From: Prillingera fragicola
Lineage: Eukaryota; Basidiomycota; Tremellomycetes; Trichosporonales; Trichosporonaceae
NCBI GenBank assembly: GCA_002335605.1
Contig: BEDY01000004.1
Location: forward strand, 868,001 to 932,000
DNA: 64,000 nucleotides
Reading direction: 5' to 3'
Part shown: in pieces, positions 35,445-46,850 of the stretch
Layout of the letters: every line of letters starts with the position of its first letter
Numbering within the stretch: position 1 is the first letter of the stretch
Translations under genes and position numbers: made by a program
The notes under the pieces: generated by a model
What the model was told of the DNA's origin: nothing
The model's input: the letters and a program-made list of their open reading frames with translations, nothing else
Database searches by the model: none

Positions 35445-37765
35445 CTACGACGAATGTTGGCGAATTTCCTGCCAGTCGTGTTGGACCTTGTACAAATCGC
35501 GTGCAGAGCGTAGCACAGCGAGATCGATCTCAATGACCTTGTCGCCAACCTCGGATCCATCATGTCCACCCACGCGCCCACGGAGAGGCGTCCATACAGC
35601 ACTTCCGCCCATGAATCCATCGGCGGCGGGGCCTCCAGCATTGCACATGACCCATACGGTCTCTGTTTCAATCGCGCGAGCAAACGACAACGCGGACACA
35701 GCCGCCGTCTCGTAGTCTGGTTGATGGACCCAATCGAGGAGCTGACTGTGGTCCACGTTAGAAGTGCTGGAGACGCCAAATGCCGGACTAGGTGACCACT
35801 CCAGAAAAAATGACTCACGGGTGGCTGTCTGTCGCGAGCCAGTACGTCGGCGCAAAGACAATATCGACCTTCTGGTCTGCAAGGTGCTGCGCTGCACCTG
35901 GATGCGAGATATCCCAGCCTGTTCTGTCAGGATTGATTTGACGCCACCTCAAACTTACAGATCAGCAGCCCCACGCGTCCCCATTGTGTATCAAACACCG
36001 TGTTGTCGAACGCGGATCCGCCCCAGTCCTCGCGCTGGGTAGCAGGGTTGGGCTTGCCGGGTGTAAGATAATGACTGAATGATGTCAGTTTTCTAAGAAA
36101 AGTATTGGGAGAAATCTCCAGGATGGGGGGTGGGTGTCGTGCGGACTGATACAGTGACGAACAACACATACCGCTCAGGGTGCCACAGATTGTGCTTTAC
36201 ATATTGCCCAAGAGTTGTGCCGGATTTGTCGATGAAGAAGGCAGTATTGTGGAGCACGAGAGCGTTTGGACAGTGTTGGGTACTGTCACGGAAGGTTGTA
36301 GGGTTGCTAGCGAGCCAGGATGACCACTTGTAGTGAGCGCCCGACTTTTCTCCAACTGCGCCGTTGTTGGGTATCGAGTGCGCGAAAGGTGATTCGACCG
36401 GGAGAGGATCGCCTTTGAATGATTCCTTGGGTAAAAAGCCGTGAACAATTGTGCCTACGACGCATACGTGGTATTCCTTGGCATATTGCTCTAACGCTGC
36501 ATGTAGGTGTTCGCTGGGAAGAGTAAGATACTGCGCATTGTCAGAAAAATACTTGACGTGTTGCGGTCCAAACAGCCATCTGCACTTTCAACACCAGTTG
36601 CCCTGCAGGAACTGTAGGAACACCCCCCGGGGCAAAGCTTCATCGCTCTGCTTGTTCTCCATAGACTCTTGGGACTGAAACGACTCCCTCCGGGGCTGAT
36701 ACCAGGAATCGCAGTGGCACGCGTGCCAGGGAACGTGGCCTTGCGCAATCTCTCGATGATCAACCGCTCATGGGTACCGCTTGCACCATGTCTCGTCAAT
36801 GGATTCCACCAAAACCATTCACATGCTCTTCTCAGGCTTAGGCTCTGCGCTTTTCCGCGTTCTCAACACGCAGCCTACGCGGACGACGACCAGCCTTGGC
36901 CGCTGGATTGCCACATCCTTACGCAGCATTAAGAAGCTCGTTGTCCTGGAACCGTTGACGACGAGTGTCTCGGTCTCTGGCGAACTTTCCCGTCGCCCAC
37001 CTGCAATCTGTGCGTTCGACGTAAACACAACGACAACAATGTTGGGGTGTCGGAATGAGAAAGGACTGATTGCGGAATGCTAATCTCCAAAACCAAATCA
37101 CTAGCGCGTTGTTGGCTGATCACTCGTCCGAGCCAAGGATCCAAGGATCCAAGCAGTCGGGGCTCTCATACCAGTCATGCAGCATTCTCTGTTTCGGAGA
37201 TCGGGGATGGGACGAAGAATGGGCCACCGTGAATCCCATTCGAATCCTAGTTGCTCAAGGCGCACATTCGGTGTCTCCGGCTCGGCTATTACGGCAGGTC
37301 GCTGGGTAAACGTGCTCCCAAGATCTTCAGCAGAGAGACAAGTGAGAAATGAGCAGAGGAGTAAGAATATAGAAAGATGTCGGCCGTGCCATGCCATCAG
37401 ATAGGCGTCACCTCATCTGCAGTCTGACTACCGTGATCGGTACAGTTGCTCTGCTCTCGGTCGATCACAGAGACATGACTGGCTATTCCAATCACACTCC
37501 CAAATGACCACTACACGAGCATCAAGCATTGGGACACACTCACCTGGCGTCCTTGGTTGACGATTCCTTGCAAAAAGTATTCGGGGAAGACAACGACGTC
37601 AGCGCCGGCTCTGGATGCGCCTGCGATGCGCTCCCGGGCTTCCTCCAAATTGAGCTCCAGAACGTGAAAGGGACCCTCCTTGGAAGCGGCTGCTGTAGCC
37701 GCGTCGACACCTTGGGGCGCGGACACGGGACTTGTCTGGGCGAGGGAGATGCGGATGACGGGCAT
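35445..37765 (-). CDS. Nitrilase-superfamily carbon-nitrogen hydrolase
   Basis: Exons 37765-37544, 36530-36172, 36074-35959, 35918-35819, 35766-35445. Total 372 aa. The catalytic triad is complete: Glu62 in VVFPEYF, Lys186 in QYVKHNLWHPER and Cys233 in LLICWDISHPG. Later family segments include FAPTYWL and SFARAIETETVWVMCNAGGP. Family knowledge: enzymes of this fold hydrolyse nitriles, amides or related C-N bonds through a cysteine thioester. The branch cannot be named from the sequence. Four introns are ordinary (40-97 nt), but the first is 1013 nt. Its ends are convincing (GTGAGT donor; CTGACAATGCGCAG acceptor), and the joined protein reads QGRQYLTLPSEHL, as expected. Divergent from an alpha/beta hydrolase 290 bp away. 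Probably cytosolic. Confidence 0.9.
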
Positions 37766-38055
37766 GATCTCGATGTTGCTGTAGACAAAAGGAAGTGTAA
37801 GAGAATGAATGGAAGTAAAAATAGAAATAGAACCGGATACAGTGCTTCCAGAGCGTCGAGCGTGTATGAGCAGAAGGCCGCGGGTGAAACCGTTGAATAG
37901 TTGGCGATGTTGACAACACAGCAGAATGTGGAGTCCATGGTTGACGAAGTCGTGAAGTGGGGTCCCCACACTCGTCATCTCGTCAGCCAGGCACTCGATG
38001 TGGAATGCATCGCGTCGATCCAAAGTTCACTACATCCTCAGCATCCACAACCACG

Positions 38056-39432
38056 ATGTCTTCAGCGCAGGACCTGCTCAAGAAAGCGCAGCTCATCCCT
38101 CTGCTTATAGGAGCAGCGTATGGGATAATTCTTATCGGGGGAACTATTCCCGCCATCCAGAAAGAGTGAGGCCAGCCGTCTTTCCAAGCTAATGTCCAGG
38201 CTTGTCTTTCTGCACCACATCCGCCTGCCTCTCTGGCCCAAGTATGAGACCCCCGAATACTATGGCCTAGCCCGTGGGTTGGCATTGTAAGCTGATACTA
38301 ACACTATCAGCCCAAAAGGCGCGCAACGTCTATCTCAACACGCCAGACGGTGAGACGCTCGGTGCTTGGCACGTCCTGTAGGTTGGCCATGCCTTCCTCG
38401 GCTGACCTCAGCCCACACTCGTACTACACCGCATATGGAGGCTTCTCTCCGGAGAAGACATTCAGTGAATCAGAGTACGATGAGGCGTTCAATCTCCGCC
38501 CTACAATTATCTACCTCCACGGCAACGTACGTTCTTTTAGTAATCCGACTAACATACTCAGGCCGCGACGCGCGCCCAGCCCCACCGTGTCCGCGGGTAC
38601 AGCGAGATGAGCACGCGCCTGGACTTCAATGTGCTTGCCATTGACTACCGTGGCTTTGCGGACTCAACCGGGGACCCATCTCAGGAGGGTTTGCTTATTG
38701 ATGCGCGTACAGCGTGGAACTATGTCGCTGAACGGATCAAGGATTCTGAGCCCGAGAAGCAGATTATGCTAGTCGGTCACTCTCTGGGTACGGGCGTTGT
38801 GTCGCAGCTTGCCGGAAGTCTTGCAGAGGAGAGTGAGTGCCCCGATTTTGCTGGCGGTTGAGAGACTGACAAGCAGAAATTTACCCTCGCGCCATCACCC
38901 TCATCGCACCGTTCACCAACATGCCGGATCTGCTCTCAACGTGGGTGATTTGCTTGTCACTCTGCTGACCTTAGATTCTGGCTTTTTGGTGTCATTCCTG
39001 TTCTCTCACCGCTCAAGCTCTTCCCCAGTGCCCAAGGCGCGTCTCTCCCCTTGCTCCAGACTGACAACGCAGCTTGGTTCAAGACCCACTTCGTTTACAC
39101 CTTCAACTCAACAGAGGCACTCACTGTGAGCGTCCTGACGCAGAACTCTACTAACAAGCCAGCACACGTCCTCGCCCACCTTGATCTTGCACGCAGCCAA
39201 CGACCCCATCATTCCGCAAGCCCACTCGCATGCGCTGTTCGATTCCTTGCTCATCGGCGACGGTAAGCGCACCAAACCCATCGAGGAGATGCGGTACCCT
39301 GGCTGGGGCATTGTGCGCGCCACGAGCGTCAACTGCGTGCCCAAGATTTACTGGGAGGGGACCGGTGGCGGGCACAACGATATTGGCTGGACCGAGGGCA
39401 CGTTGGAGCTCATGGCCCGGATAGCTGATTAG
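38056..39432 (+). CDS. Alpha/beta hydrolase, ABHD12-like, membrane-anchored
   Basis: Eight exons: 38056-38165, 38200-38273, 38311-38377, 38412-38526, 38562-38832, 38877-38940, 38975-39125, 39163-39432. The seven introns are only 34-44 nt. Total 373 aa. An N-terminal hydrophobic span (IPLLIGAAYGIILIGGTIPA) should anchor it to a membrane. The hydrolase part has LHGN (oxyanion region), VLAIDYRGFADSTG, the nucleophile elbow GHSLG (Ser196), the acid in HAANDPIIP (Asp298) and the histidine in GGGHNDIGW (His355), so the triad is complete. Family knowledge: ABHD12/Bem46-type enzymes are ER or endomembrane lipases, some acting on lysophospholipids or monoacylglycerol. Substrate is inferred only from the family. 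Confidence 0.9.
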
Positions 39433-39568
39433 ACCGTTAGATGGCGATCCCAGGCGGGGCGAAACATATATGCAGATCGCAATACAGAAATATCTCTACA
39501 GTTGCCGTATGGGCCCAACACCGTCTCTCTCATCTACACAGATTAGTCGGCACTGGGGTGTGCGGCCA

Positions 39569-40781
39569 TTAGGGAGCCACGACGTGGTCCGGATCGCGGA
39601 AGTGGGCGGCGAGAAGCTTGTTCATACTGCTACGTCAGTGTGTGAACAAATTGGGGATTACTCGCGTGAACATGTGCAGCTTCTCCACATGGAACACACT
39701 CTTGAGTGCATCGTCGCACATGATGAAGCGTTTGTCGGAAGGGTCCTGCAGGTCGTTGGCCTTAACGTAGTCCCATATCCTTTTAACAGTCTGAGGGCGG
39801 GACAGTCGGGCCTCGTTCGTGAATGCGGCGAGCGAGTCACTGGACCTGTCAGCAGCTGAGTATAGTACTGGGACATACCTCAAGATCAACTCTTTGTTGA
39901 ACGCTCCACCTCCACCTCCACGCTTCTTCTTGGGCTTCTCCCCATCGCTGTCCTCGACGTCGCTCGCGCTCCTCTTCTTGCTCTTCTTCTTCGGTGTCGT
40001 CTTCTTCTTGGGCGCGGGAGCCGCAGCCCGACGCCCACCACGACCCCCAGCAGCCGCAGCATCAAATTCAGCCTGCATTCGGGCTGCTATTTGGGCGTCT
40101 GACTCGGTTGAGCCAGAACTGTTCTTTGGCTCCGGCTTGGCCTTCGGCTTGGACGCCGACAGCGGCTTGGCTGGTGGTGACTCTGGAGAAGGTGGCTCCT
40201 CCTCCTCCTCAGGCGTGAGCTCGGCGTAGATCTCGCCAATCTATAGCTGTCAGTCTCGACATATTCGAATGCGCCTTGCGCCTTGGCAGCATGACACGTG
40301 AGGGGCAGTCGTCCCCTGCCCCTCCACATCACCTGGAGCCAAGCAAGCACTCACGCGCTCATCAATCTCCTTACGGTGAGCCTTGATGGTGGCCTCGTCC
40401 TCACCCTCAGCGATGAGTTGCTTGCGCACACCCTTTGACGAGCTGGGGGGTCAGCGTCCGTGCTCCGTGTCCGAGGTCCGTGGCCGCGCTCGCCCCAGCG
40501 TGGCCCCACAGTCGGTTTTGGCAGATATGGGTATGGGTACTGCTGTGCGTGGGCAGGAGCCTCCCAGAGACACCCAAACCACAAGCAGCCTGGAAGTATT
40601 TGAACGGCTACGTTAACACTCACATTGTACCCAGGTCACTAGCCTCGAGAATCGAGCGGATGCGGGGCAGCAGCTCTGCGACATACTGATAGAGGTCAGC
40701 TGCCGTCTCGCCTCTTGCTTCCGGGCAGCTCATTTACTCCCAGGTAAAGGCATGAGAGACACTCACCTGAGAGTCGGACAT
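39569..40781 (-). CDS. DEK_C plus SWIB/MDM2-domain chromatin protein (Tri1/Uaf30-like)
   Basis: Exons 40781-40767, 40685-40624, 40442-40355, 40240-39879, 39839-39666, 39626-39569. Total 252 aa. The first exon encodes only MSDSQ. Residues 6-60 form a DEK C-terminal-type fold (YVAELLPRIRSILEASDL, SSKGVRKQL). A Pro/Glu/Lys-rich linker with a strongly basic run (KKKTTPKKKSKKR) follows, then the SWIB domain: LSRPQTVKRIWDYVKANDLQ, DKRFIMCDD, HMFTMNKLLAAHF. Family knowledge: this architecture is found in yeast Tri1 and the rDNA factor Uaf30, so a nuclear chromatin role is likely. The intron at 39665-39627 has a GC donor (GCGAGT). The acceptor at 39840 is preferred, but 39846 also keeps the frame. 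Confidence 0.88.
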
Positions 40782-41059
40782 GTCTGATCCACTTGTTATC
40801 CAAGCCGTTTGGACCGTCCAGAGGATGCACGACACTTGTGCAAAGTCAGAAAGAGAGATAAAGTTGAGCCGGTAATCTGTTCACAGGGTATGACGCCCGA
40901 GTCCGGGAACATGACGACCGATCGCGCGCGGAAGCAAAATGCATTACGGCTACTTTCTATGTGTATGGATGAGGAGTGAATTGTTCAATACAAAAATGCT
41001 AATGAATGAGGGGCCCCTGAGTGTCTAATGCCCATCTCCTATTTGTTCTGCGGCATGCC

Positions 41060-42631
41060 CTAGACACGCTTGTCCGTCGACGTCGTCTGCTTGAGCGCAC
41101 GGCGCATGGCTTCCACGGCACGGCCAGGACGGCGCATGCTCGCTGCCAAACCCATGATGCAGCTCATGACGACAATAGAGCCAGTCTGATGAGCGGAAGC
41201 AAGGGGAATGGGCACGAGATAGAGCAGAGTCGTGATGCCGAGGGTGACCTGGCCGAGAGCCGCGGCAGCCGTCCAGGCGCTCCAGCGTTGCGATGCGCGG
41301 GGAAGAGCATTGACACCGAGACGAAGCGCAGGACGGCGCGCAATCAGGTGCTGCAGAACAAGAGCCGTGAAAGTCGTGATAGCGAGGACACGGTGGTCGA
41401 ACTGGGCGGTAACGGGGTTTTCAAACATGTTACGCCACCAAATGTCAGACTTGTCGTCCTCCTTGGCGTAGCGGGGGTCGAGAATCTCCTCCTTGGGAGG
41501 CATAAGACCCTCTCCCATCATAGGGAACTCGTTGTAAACCAGTCCAGCGTCAAGGCCGGCAACAAATGCACCAGAGATGATGGTAACGAAGACCATGCCA
41601 CCAATGACACCGATGAGGCCGCGGAACTTCTTGATAGCGGGAGAGTTCAGAGTCTGAATAACCTGCGAGACACGGGCAGCGCCCTCGGGGCCGGCACGGA
41701 GGTCGGCAGCCATACGCTGATCACGGCGGAGAGCGAGACCCTTGTAGAACATGCCCATGTACAGAGCGACAGCAGCGCCGAGGTGAGCAGCGAGACGGTA
41801 CTGTGACACACGGGGAACCTCGTTGTTGTGAATAATGTGCTCCTCAAGACCGGAGGCGACCATGAACCAGCCGATGGCACCCTGAATTCCAATACCAGCA
41901 GCAATAGCGAGCAGTGTAGTCGGTACACCCTTGGGGAGCTTGTAGCGAGTGCAGTAGTAGATGGCGGGGACAACAAAGACAACACCGAGGACGCGGCCGG
42001 CGATGCGGTGAGCCCACTCCATGTAGAAGATCTGCTTAAACTCGCTGCGGGTCATGTTGGCATTCATCCTGTCGTCAGCTGCTGTTCTATCCTTGTTTAC
42101 TCACATGACACCCTCAGGCGAGACACGGTACTTCTCCCACTCGGCATCCCACTCGGCGTCAGTGATAGGAGGACGGATACCAGTGACGGGGTTCCACTCC
42201 ACAATACTCAGACCACTCTCAGTGAGACGGGTAAGACCACCAATAATAATAATGCCAAAGACAAGTGCCGAGCAGCCAAGGAGCCACGTAGGGAGCGAAC
42301 GGGGGATGACACGGACGTCATTGACCGCGTCGCCGGCAACGGGCTCTGCCGCAGCAGTCGACGCGTACCTGCTCGGGGTAAAGAAACTGGCACGAGCCGA
42401 AGCCGAGAATGGAAGATAAGACTGGGCAAAGAACGTGCCAGCGCCGGGGGGAGGTGCTGCGCGTGCGCCTAGGCCGAGACCGAGGGTCCTTGGCAGAGTA
42501 GGACGCTGGAGAGCCGGTGCCGACGTCGAGAGTGCGCGCCACGCTGCCGGAGCTGCCGGCTTGCGCGCAACGGGTGCGGAGCAGCGTGCGAGCTGCCTGA
42601 GCGCCGCTGTGGGCGTGAGGAGGCCGCGCAT
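41060..42631 (-). CDS. COX15: Heme a synthase, cytochrome oxidase assembly protein
   Basis: Exons 42631-42105 and 42068-41060, with a 36-nt intron. Total 511 aa. The first ~100 residues are rich in Ala, Arg, Ser and Pro, with almost no acids until about residue 100, a mitochondrial presequence. The membrane part begins TWLLGCSALVFGIIIIGGLTRL and contains the heme-ligand regions MEWAHRIAGR, NNEVPRVSQYRLAAHLG, FDHRVLA and LASAHQTGS, with about eight hydrophobic spans. Family knowledge: it oxidises heme O to heme A in the inner mitochondrial membrane for cytochrome c oxidase. All histidine regions are intact. Divergent from NAA10 across 255 bp. Confidence 0.96.
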
Positions 42632-42886
42632 TTTGCGGTGTAGTAGGTGGGTTGTCTGGTGTCTGGAAATGTTGGGCCAACCTTGCCGGTCATGATCCAT
42701 GTCGGCAGGAAACGGATCAATTAGAAGGCAACAATAAGAAACCAATTAGAAACTGTTTTACACATCATTACGACACAGCCACGTGGCGGTTATCACTTTG
42801 AGGTTCAAGATGTCTCGCGAGCAAGATGACAAGGTCGACGACAGACCAGTAGTCACCACCATCAACAACAGCAAAAAGGAGCAGCC

Positions 42887-43777
42887 ATGGACATCAGGCA
42901 AGCAACAGTGTGTACTACTGTACAGGAAACGAGCTGACGGCAGGTCGACGACTTGCTTGGCATGCAGAATGCCAACCTGCTCAACCTCCCTGAAAACTAC
43001 ACCTTCAAGTACTGTGCGTGTCGACGTGCGACAACGGTGGGACGAGGTGCTGCTGCGCCGTCCAGCTGGTGCTGCCATTGCAGTGGCATATAGTGCTGGC
43101 TGTCTTTGTTTGGCAGCCGGCAGCCTTCGTCTTGACTCCTGTTGACGATAATTCCTGTGCGGACACTGACATTTCAGACTTGTACCATGCTCTCACCTGG
43201 CCCGAGCTCTCTTACGTCGCCGTCGACCCTTCAGGAAGGATCGTTGGCTACATTCTTGCCAAGATGTACGTTACTGGGAGCTGCGAGCCTGGTGTAGGGA
43301 GACGACCTGGAGCTGTCCAGCTGTCTCTTTTTCAGCGAGCTACGCGACTGCACCTGTCCTCTCGACTGTTTCTCGTGGACCTCAAGCTGACAGCCACAGG
43401 GAGGAGGAGCCCAGTGACGAGCCCAGTGGTCACGTTACCTCGATCTCGGTCTTGAGGCCGTACCGCCGTCTCGGCTTGGCGAACAAGCTCATGAAGCAGG
43501 CCCGTAAGTTTGCACCGCCAACGATCCGCAGCGCTAACCTATTGCAGAGGAGGCCATGGTTGCGCACTACAAGGCCGCCTACATTACTTTGCATGTCCGC
43601 AAGAGCAACCGCGCTGCTATTTCGCTGTACCGTGACACCCTTGGCTTTGAGGTGCACGTCATGGAGAAGTCGTACTGTGAGTTCTGCGATAGAACAGAGT
43701 GGTGTGCTGATGGCGTAGACGCGGACGGTGAGGACGCGTTTGGCATGCGTTTCATCTTCAACAAGGAAGATAAGTAG
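42887..43777 (+). CDS. NAA10: N-terminal acetyltransferase A catalytic subunit
   Basis: Exons 42887-42907, 42944-43013, 43178-43265, 43400-43503, 43548-43676, 43719-43777. Total 156 aa. The first exon is only MDIRQAT. The GNAT fold is complete: [34 protein letters not shown], the acetyl-CoA loop RPYRRLGLA and [14 protein letters not shown], ending [11 protein letters not shown]. Family knowledge: as Ard1 it pairs with Naa15 on ribosomes and acetylates small N-terminal residues of nascent chains. It is shorter than the yeast protein because it lacks the acidic tail. The last intron (42 nt) has no in-frame stop, so a retained form would insert [19 protein letters not shown] residues. An upstream ATG at 42810 overlaps this start out of frame. 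Confidence 0.95.
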
Positions 43778-43846
43778 AGCAGTAGAGGAGGATAGAGGAT
43801 TACTGCATGTATTCTATTGGCATACCCCCTTCCCAAGATCCGCCAT

Positions 43847-46363
43847 CTAAGCACTGCGGATACCAGACTGGTCGCGCCACTCCTCAAAGAACTCAACCAT
43901 TGCTGGTGTGATACGCCGACGCACAGTCTCGGCAGAGTGCAGAAGGTGCGAGCGCTTGACGTAGGGAGCGTCCAAATCCTCGTTCATCTGAGCGAGGGCC
44001 GCATCCTGGCAGATTGAAGCGACTTCGGCACCGGAACAACCCTCGGTCTGGCATGTCAGCTTGCTTCACCTATATGGCCGGTTCACTTACCATCGCTGCG
44101 AGCTCGTCCGCGTCCACTCCAGGCTCAACAGCCATGCCCGCGAAACGCAACTTGAAAATCTCCTTGCGTGTAGCCTTGTCTGGTGGGCCGACATACAGGA
44201 TACGGTCCAAACGACCCGGTCGCGTGAGCGCCGCGTCAAGCACGTCCGGCCTATTGGTCGCCGCAACGACAGTCACGCCTGACAACTGCTCGATGCCGTC
44301 CATCTCATTCAACAATGATGTGAGAACACCGCTGTGCGCACCTCCATCATCCCTCGAGCCGCCGAGAGCGTCGATCTCGTCGAAGAAGACAATAGATGGT
44401 GCAGCAGCGCGCGCCTTGCGGAAAGTCTCACGAACTGCACGCTCACTCTCGCCGACATACTTGTTGAGCAGCTCTGGTCCCTTCACAGCGATAAAGTTGA
44501 TGCCACTCTCTGTTGCAAGAGCCTTGGCAGTCATAGTCTTACTACATCCCGGAGGGCCGTAGAGGAGTACACCGCGAGGCGCCTCGACGCCGAGGCGGTC
44601 GAATGTCGCGCGATGGGTGAGAGGCCATTCAACACATTCACGCAGCTTTTGCTTCACCTCGTCCTGGCCACCGATGTCTGACCAGCGGACTGCCGGTGTC
44701 TCGACAAAGACTTCGCGCATAGCCGAGGGGCGGATGGTGGGAAGAGTGGTGAGGAGGTCCTCGAGAGTAAGCAGCGGAGCTGGCTGGCCCTTGGGGTAGT
44801 CGTACCACCGTTGGATGGCGGCAGAAGCCGCCTCGCGCACAAGAGAGCCGAGATCCGCACCAACGTAGCCGTGGGTGCGGGCTGCAATCGAGTCAATCTC
44901 GGCGTCAGTGAGCGCATGCGGCATCTTGGCCAGCATAATGCCGAGAATGTGTCGGCGGCCCACGGCGTCAGGAATGCCGATCTCAATCTCGCGGTCGAAG
45001 CGGCCAGGACGGCGCAGAGCCGGGTCGAGTGCGTTGGGGCGGTTGGTGGCGGCAATGACAATGACGCGTTCGTCCGTTGGTGACGCCGAGCCCATGCCAT
45101 CCATGAGCGTCAGGAGCATGGCGACCACGCGGCGCTCGACCTCGCCTCCTTCGCCCCCATCACGCCGAGGGCAGAGTGCGTCGACCTCGTCCAGGACAAT
45201 GATGCACGGCGACCGCTTGCGCGCTTCCTCAAACACCCCACGGATACGTTCTTCTGTTTCGCCGTGGAATGCAGATGAGAGCTCCGGTCCGTTCACGACA
45301 ATGCACGAGCAGCCAGGCGTCGAGGACGCGATGGCCCGGGCGAGAGCCGTCTTTCCTGTTCCAGGTGGACCGTGAAGGAGCAGACCGCGAGGAGGGGTCA
45401 AACCAAACTGCGTGAACAGCTCAGGATTTCTCAATGGCAGGTCCAACAGAGCCTTGACCTGCTTGATCTGACCGTCAAGGCCACCGAGCTGGGTATACGA
45501 CTGCGCAGACTGGTCCGTAGGGGAGTAGATGTTGATGTAAGAGGGGATGGCGGCAGTCTGATGTCAGTAATGATAGCATATAGATGCTCACAGTGGAAGT
45601 ACTCTTGCCGCCCTTGGCCTCAACCTCTGACTCGAACTGAATCTTGCTGCGCCACTCGACTTCATACACGTTCTGACTGCCCCCCAGTGTCAGAGCCTTT
45701 AGGTCATCAGCGACAAACTCGGTATTGCCCCGAGATGCCGCCGCCTTGGTCGAGATTTCAATGTCTGAAATGACAAAGCGTAATGAGCTATCACCCAGGG
45801 TGACTTGATAGCCTGGGGCGACATACTTGGTCGAGGCAAAGCGAATCAGCATAACTCTTGTCACTCGAACTCACTCAATGCCTCCTTGACAGCGGCGCGC
45901 TGCCACTCAATCTCCTTCTTATCCGACGTTTTCACTGAAGCCGCCTTTACTCCAGCAATCTCTTTGACAGTCACGAGCTTCAAGATACCCTTGCTCGATT
46001 CCGCAGCGAAGCGGCGCACGTCAACGTTGCCGGCGCCGAGATTGCTCATTTGGCATGGTGTGAGGTATGCAGCTGCGCTGGTCAGTTTTGTCACTGCGCA
46101 AAACAATTGTACTCACTAGTCTCATCAAGTCCAGACTGAGGCCACAACTGGGCCACGACCCATCCTAGAGGCTTCGTGCCCGTAGCGTCCTCCTCTTCCC
46201 CCGATGCTTGAAGGTGAACCCATTCACCTGCCAGGAGCTTTTGCGAGCGCAGGAGCTCTGGCGCGACGTAAACGCGGCGGTTCCGACGCTGCGAGTTGGA
46301 GTCGGAGCTTCCTGCCTCAACCTCGATGGCGACGACATTGAGGTTTGCTATGATGCCGCTCAT
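43847..46363 (-). CDS. AFG2: AAA-ATPase Afg2/Drg1 (60S ribosome maturation)
   Basis: Exons 46363-46117, 46072-45875, 45812-45592, 45557-44091, 44047-43847. Total 777 aa. An N-terminal domain is followed by two AAA modules. D1: GPPGTGKT (285-292), IIVLDEVDAL, AATNRPNALDPALRRPGRFD. D2: GPPGCSKT (556-563, the variant Walker A typical of Afg2), IVFFDEIDAL, AATNRPDVLDAALTRPGRLD. Family knowledge: a cytoplasmic hexamer that strips Rlp24 from pre-60S particles. The second intron (45874-45813, 62 nt) is the least certain joint. No shorter acceptor preserves the frame, and the chosen one reads EALSYQVTLGDSS. Divergent from the CHFR-like gene. Confidence 0.93.
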
Positions 46364-46850
46364 GGTGGTGTTGGTGCATCAACAATACATGATTGTCCTC
46401 CTCTTGAAATCATGACGGTTGTAAAGTCACGTGACGTATCGTGCACATGCAGTGCCCCTGATTGACTCTCTGGGGACTCCACATTCCAGTCAGGGATCCG
46501 CAACCATCACAGTAATGGTGAGCACGATAAGAAGGATGCCGAGCAGGCAGTTATGAGAGATCGATGAGAGTATCATGCCTGGTGAGCATAGTGATTTAGG
46601 CATCCATGTGCGCAGACAGCGTGGGATGCAAAACTCTAGTGGGGTGGCAATATGAGGTGGCGTCCGTGTTGATAACGGGTTTGCCACCGCCCAGTGGTGA
46701 AACCGGGTAAGTGACGAGGGCACTGTCCTCTATCCGTTGTTGCACCTCGCACTCTCTCGCTCTTTCCCTCTTCATACACATCACTTTGACAGCCTACGCG
46801 TTGATTCTACTGTTCCCAACACTTGATAGCCCCATAGCACACCACCAGCA
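46364..46850. promoter_or_regulatory. Divergent promoter region, AFG2 / CHFR-like
   Basis: 487 bp between two divergent start codons. No gene was seen. It is expected to contain both promoters; no specific element can be named. Confidence 0.5.

Noticed and set aside
45847..45874. A 20-nt intron in AFG2 that would fix the frame
   Set aside because: Too short to be spliced; the 62-nt alternative is used.
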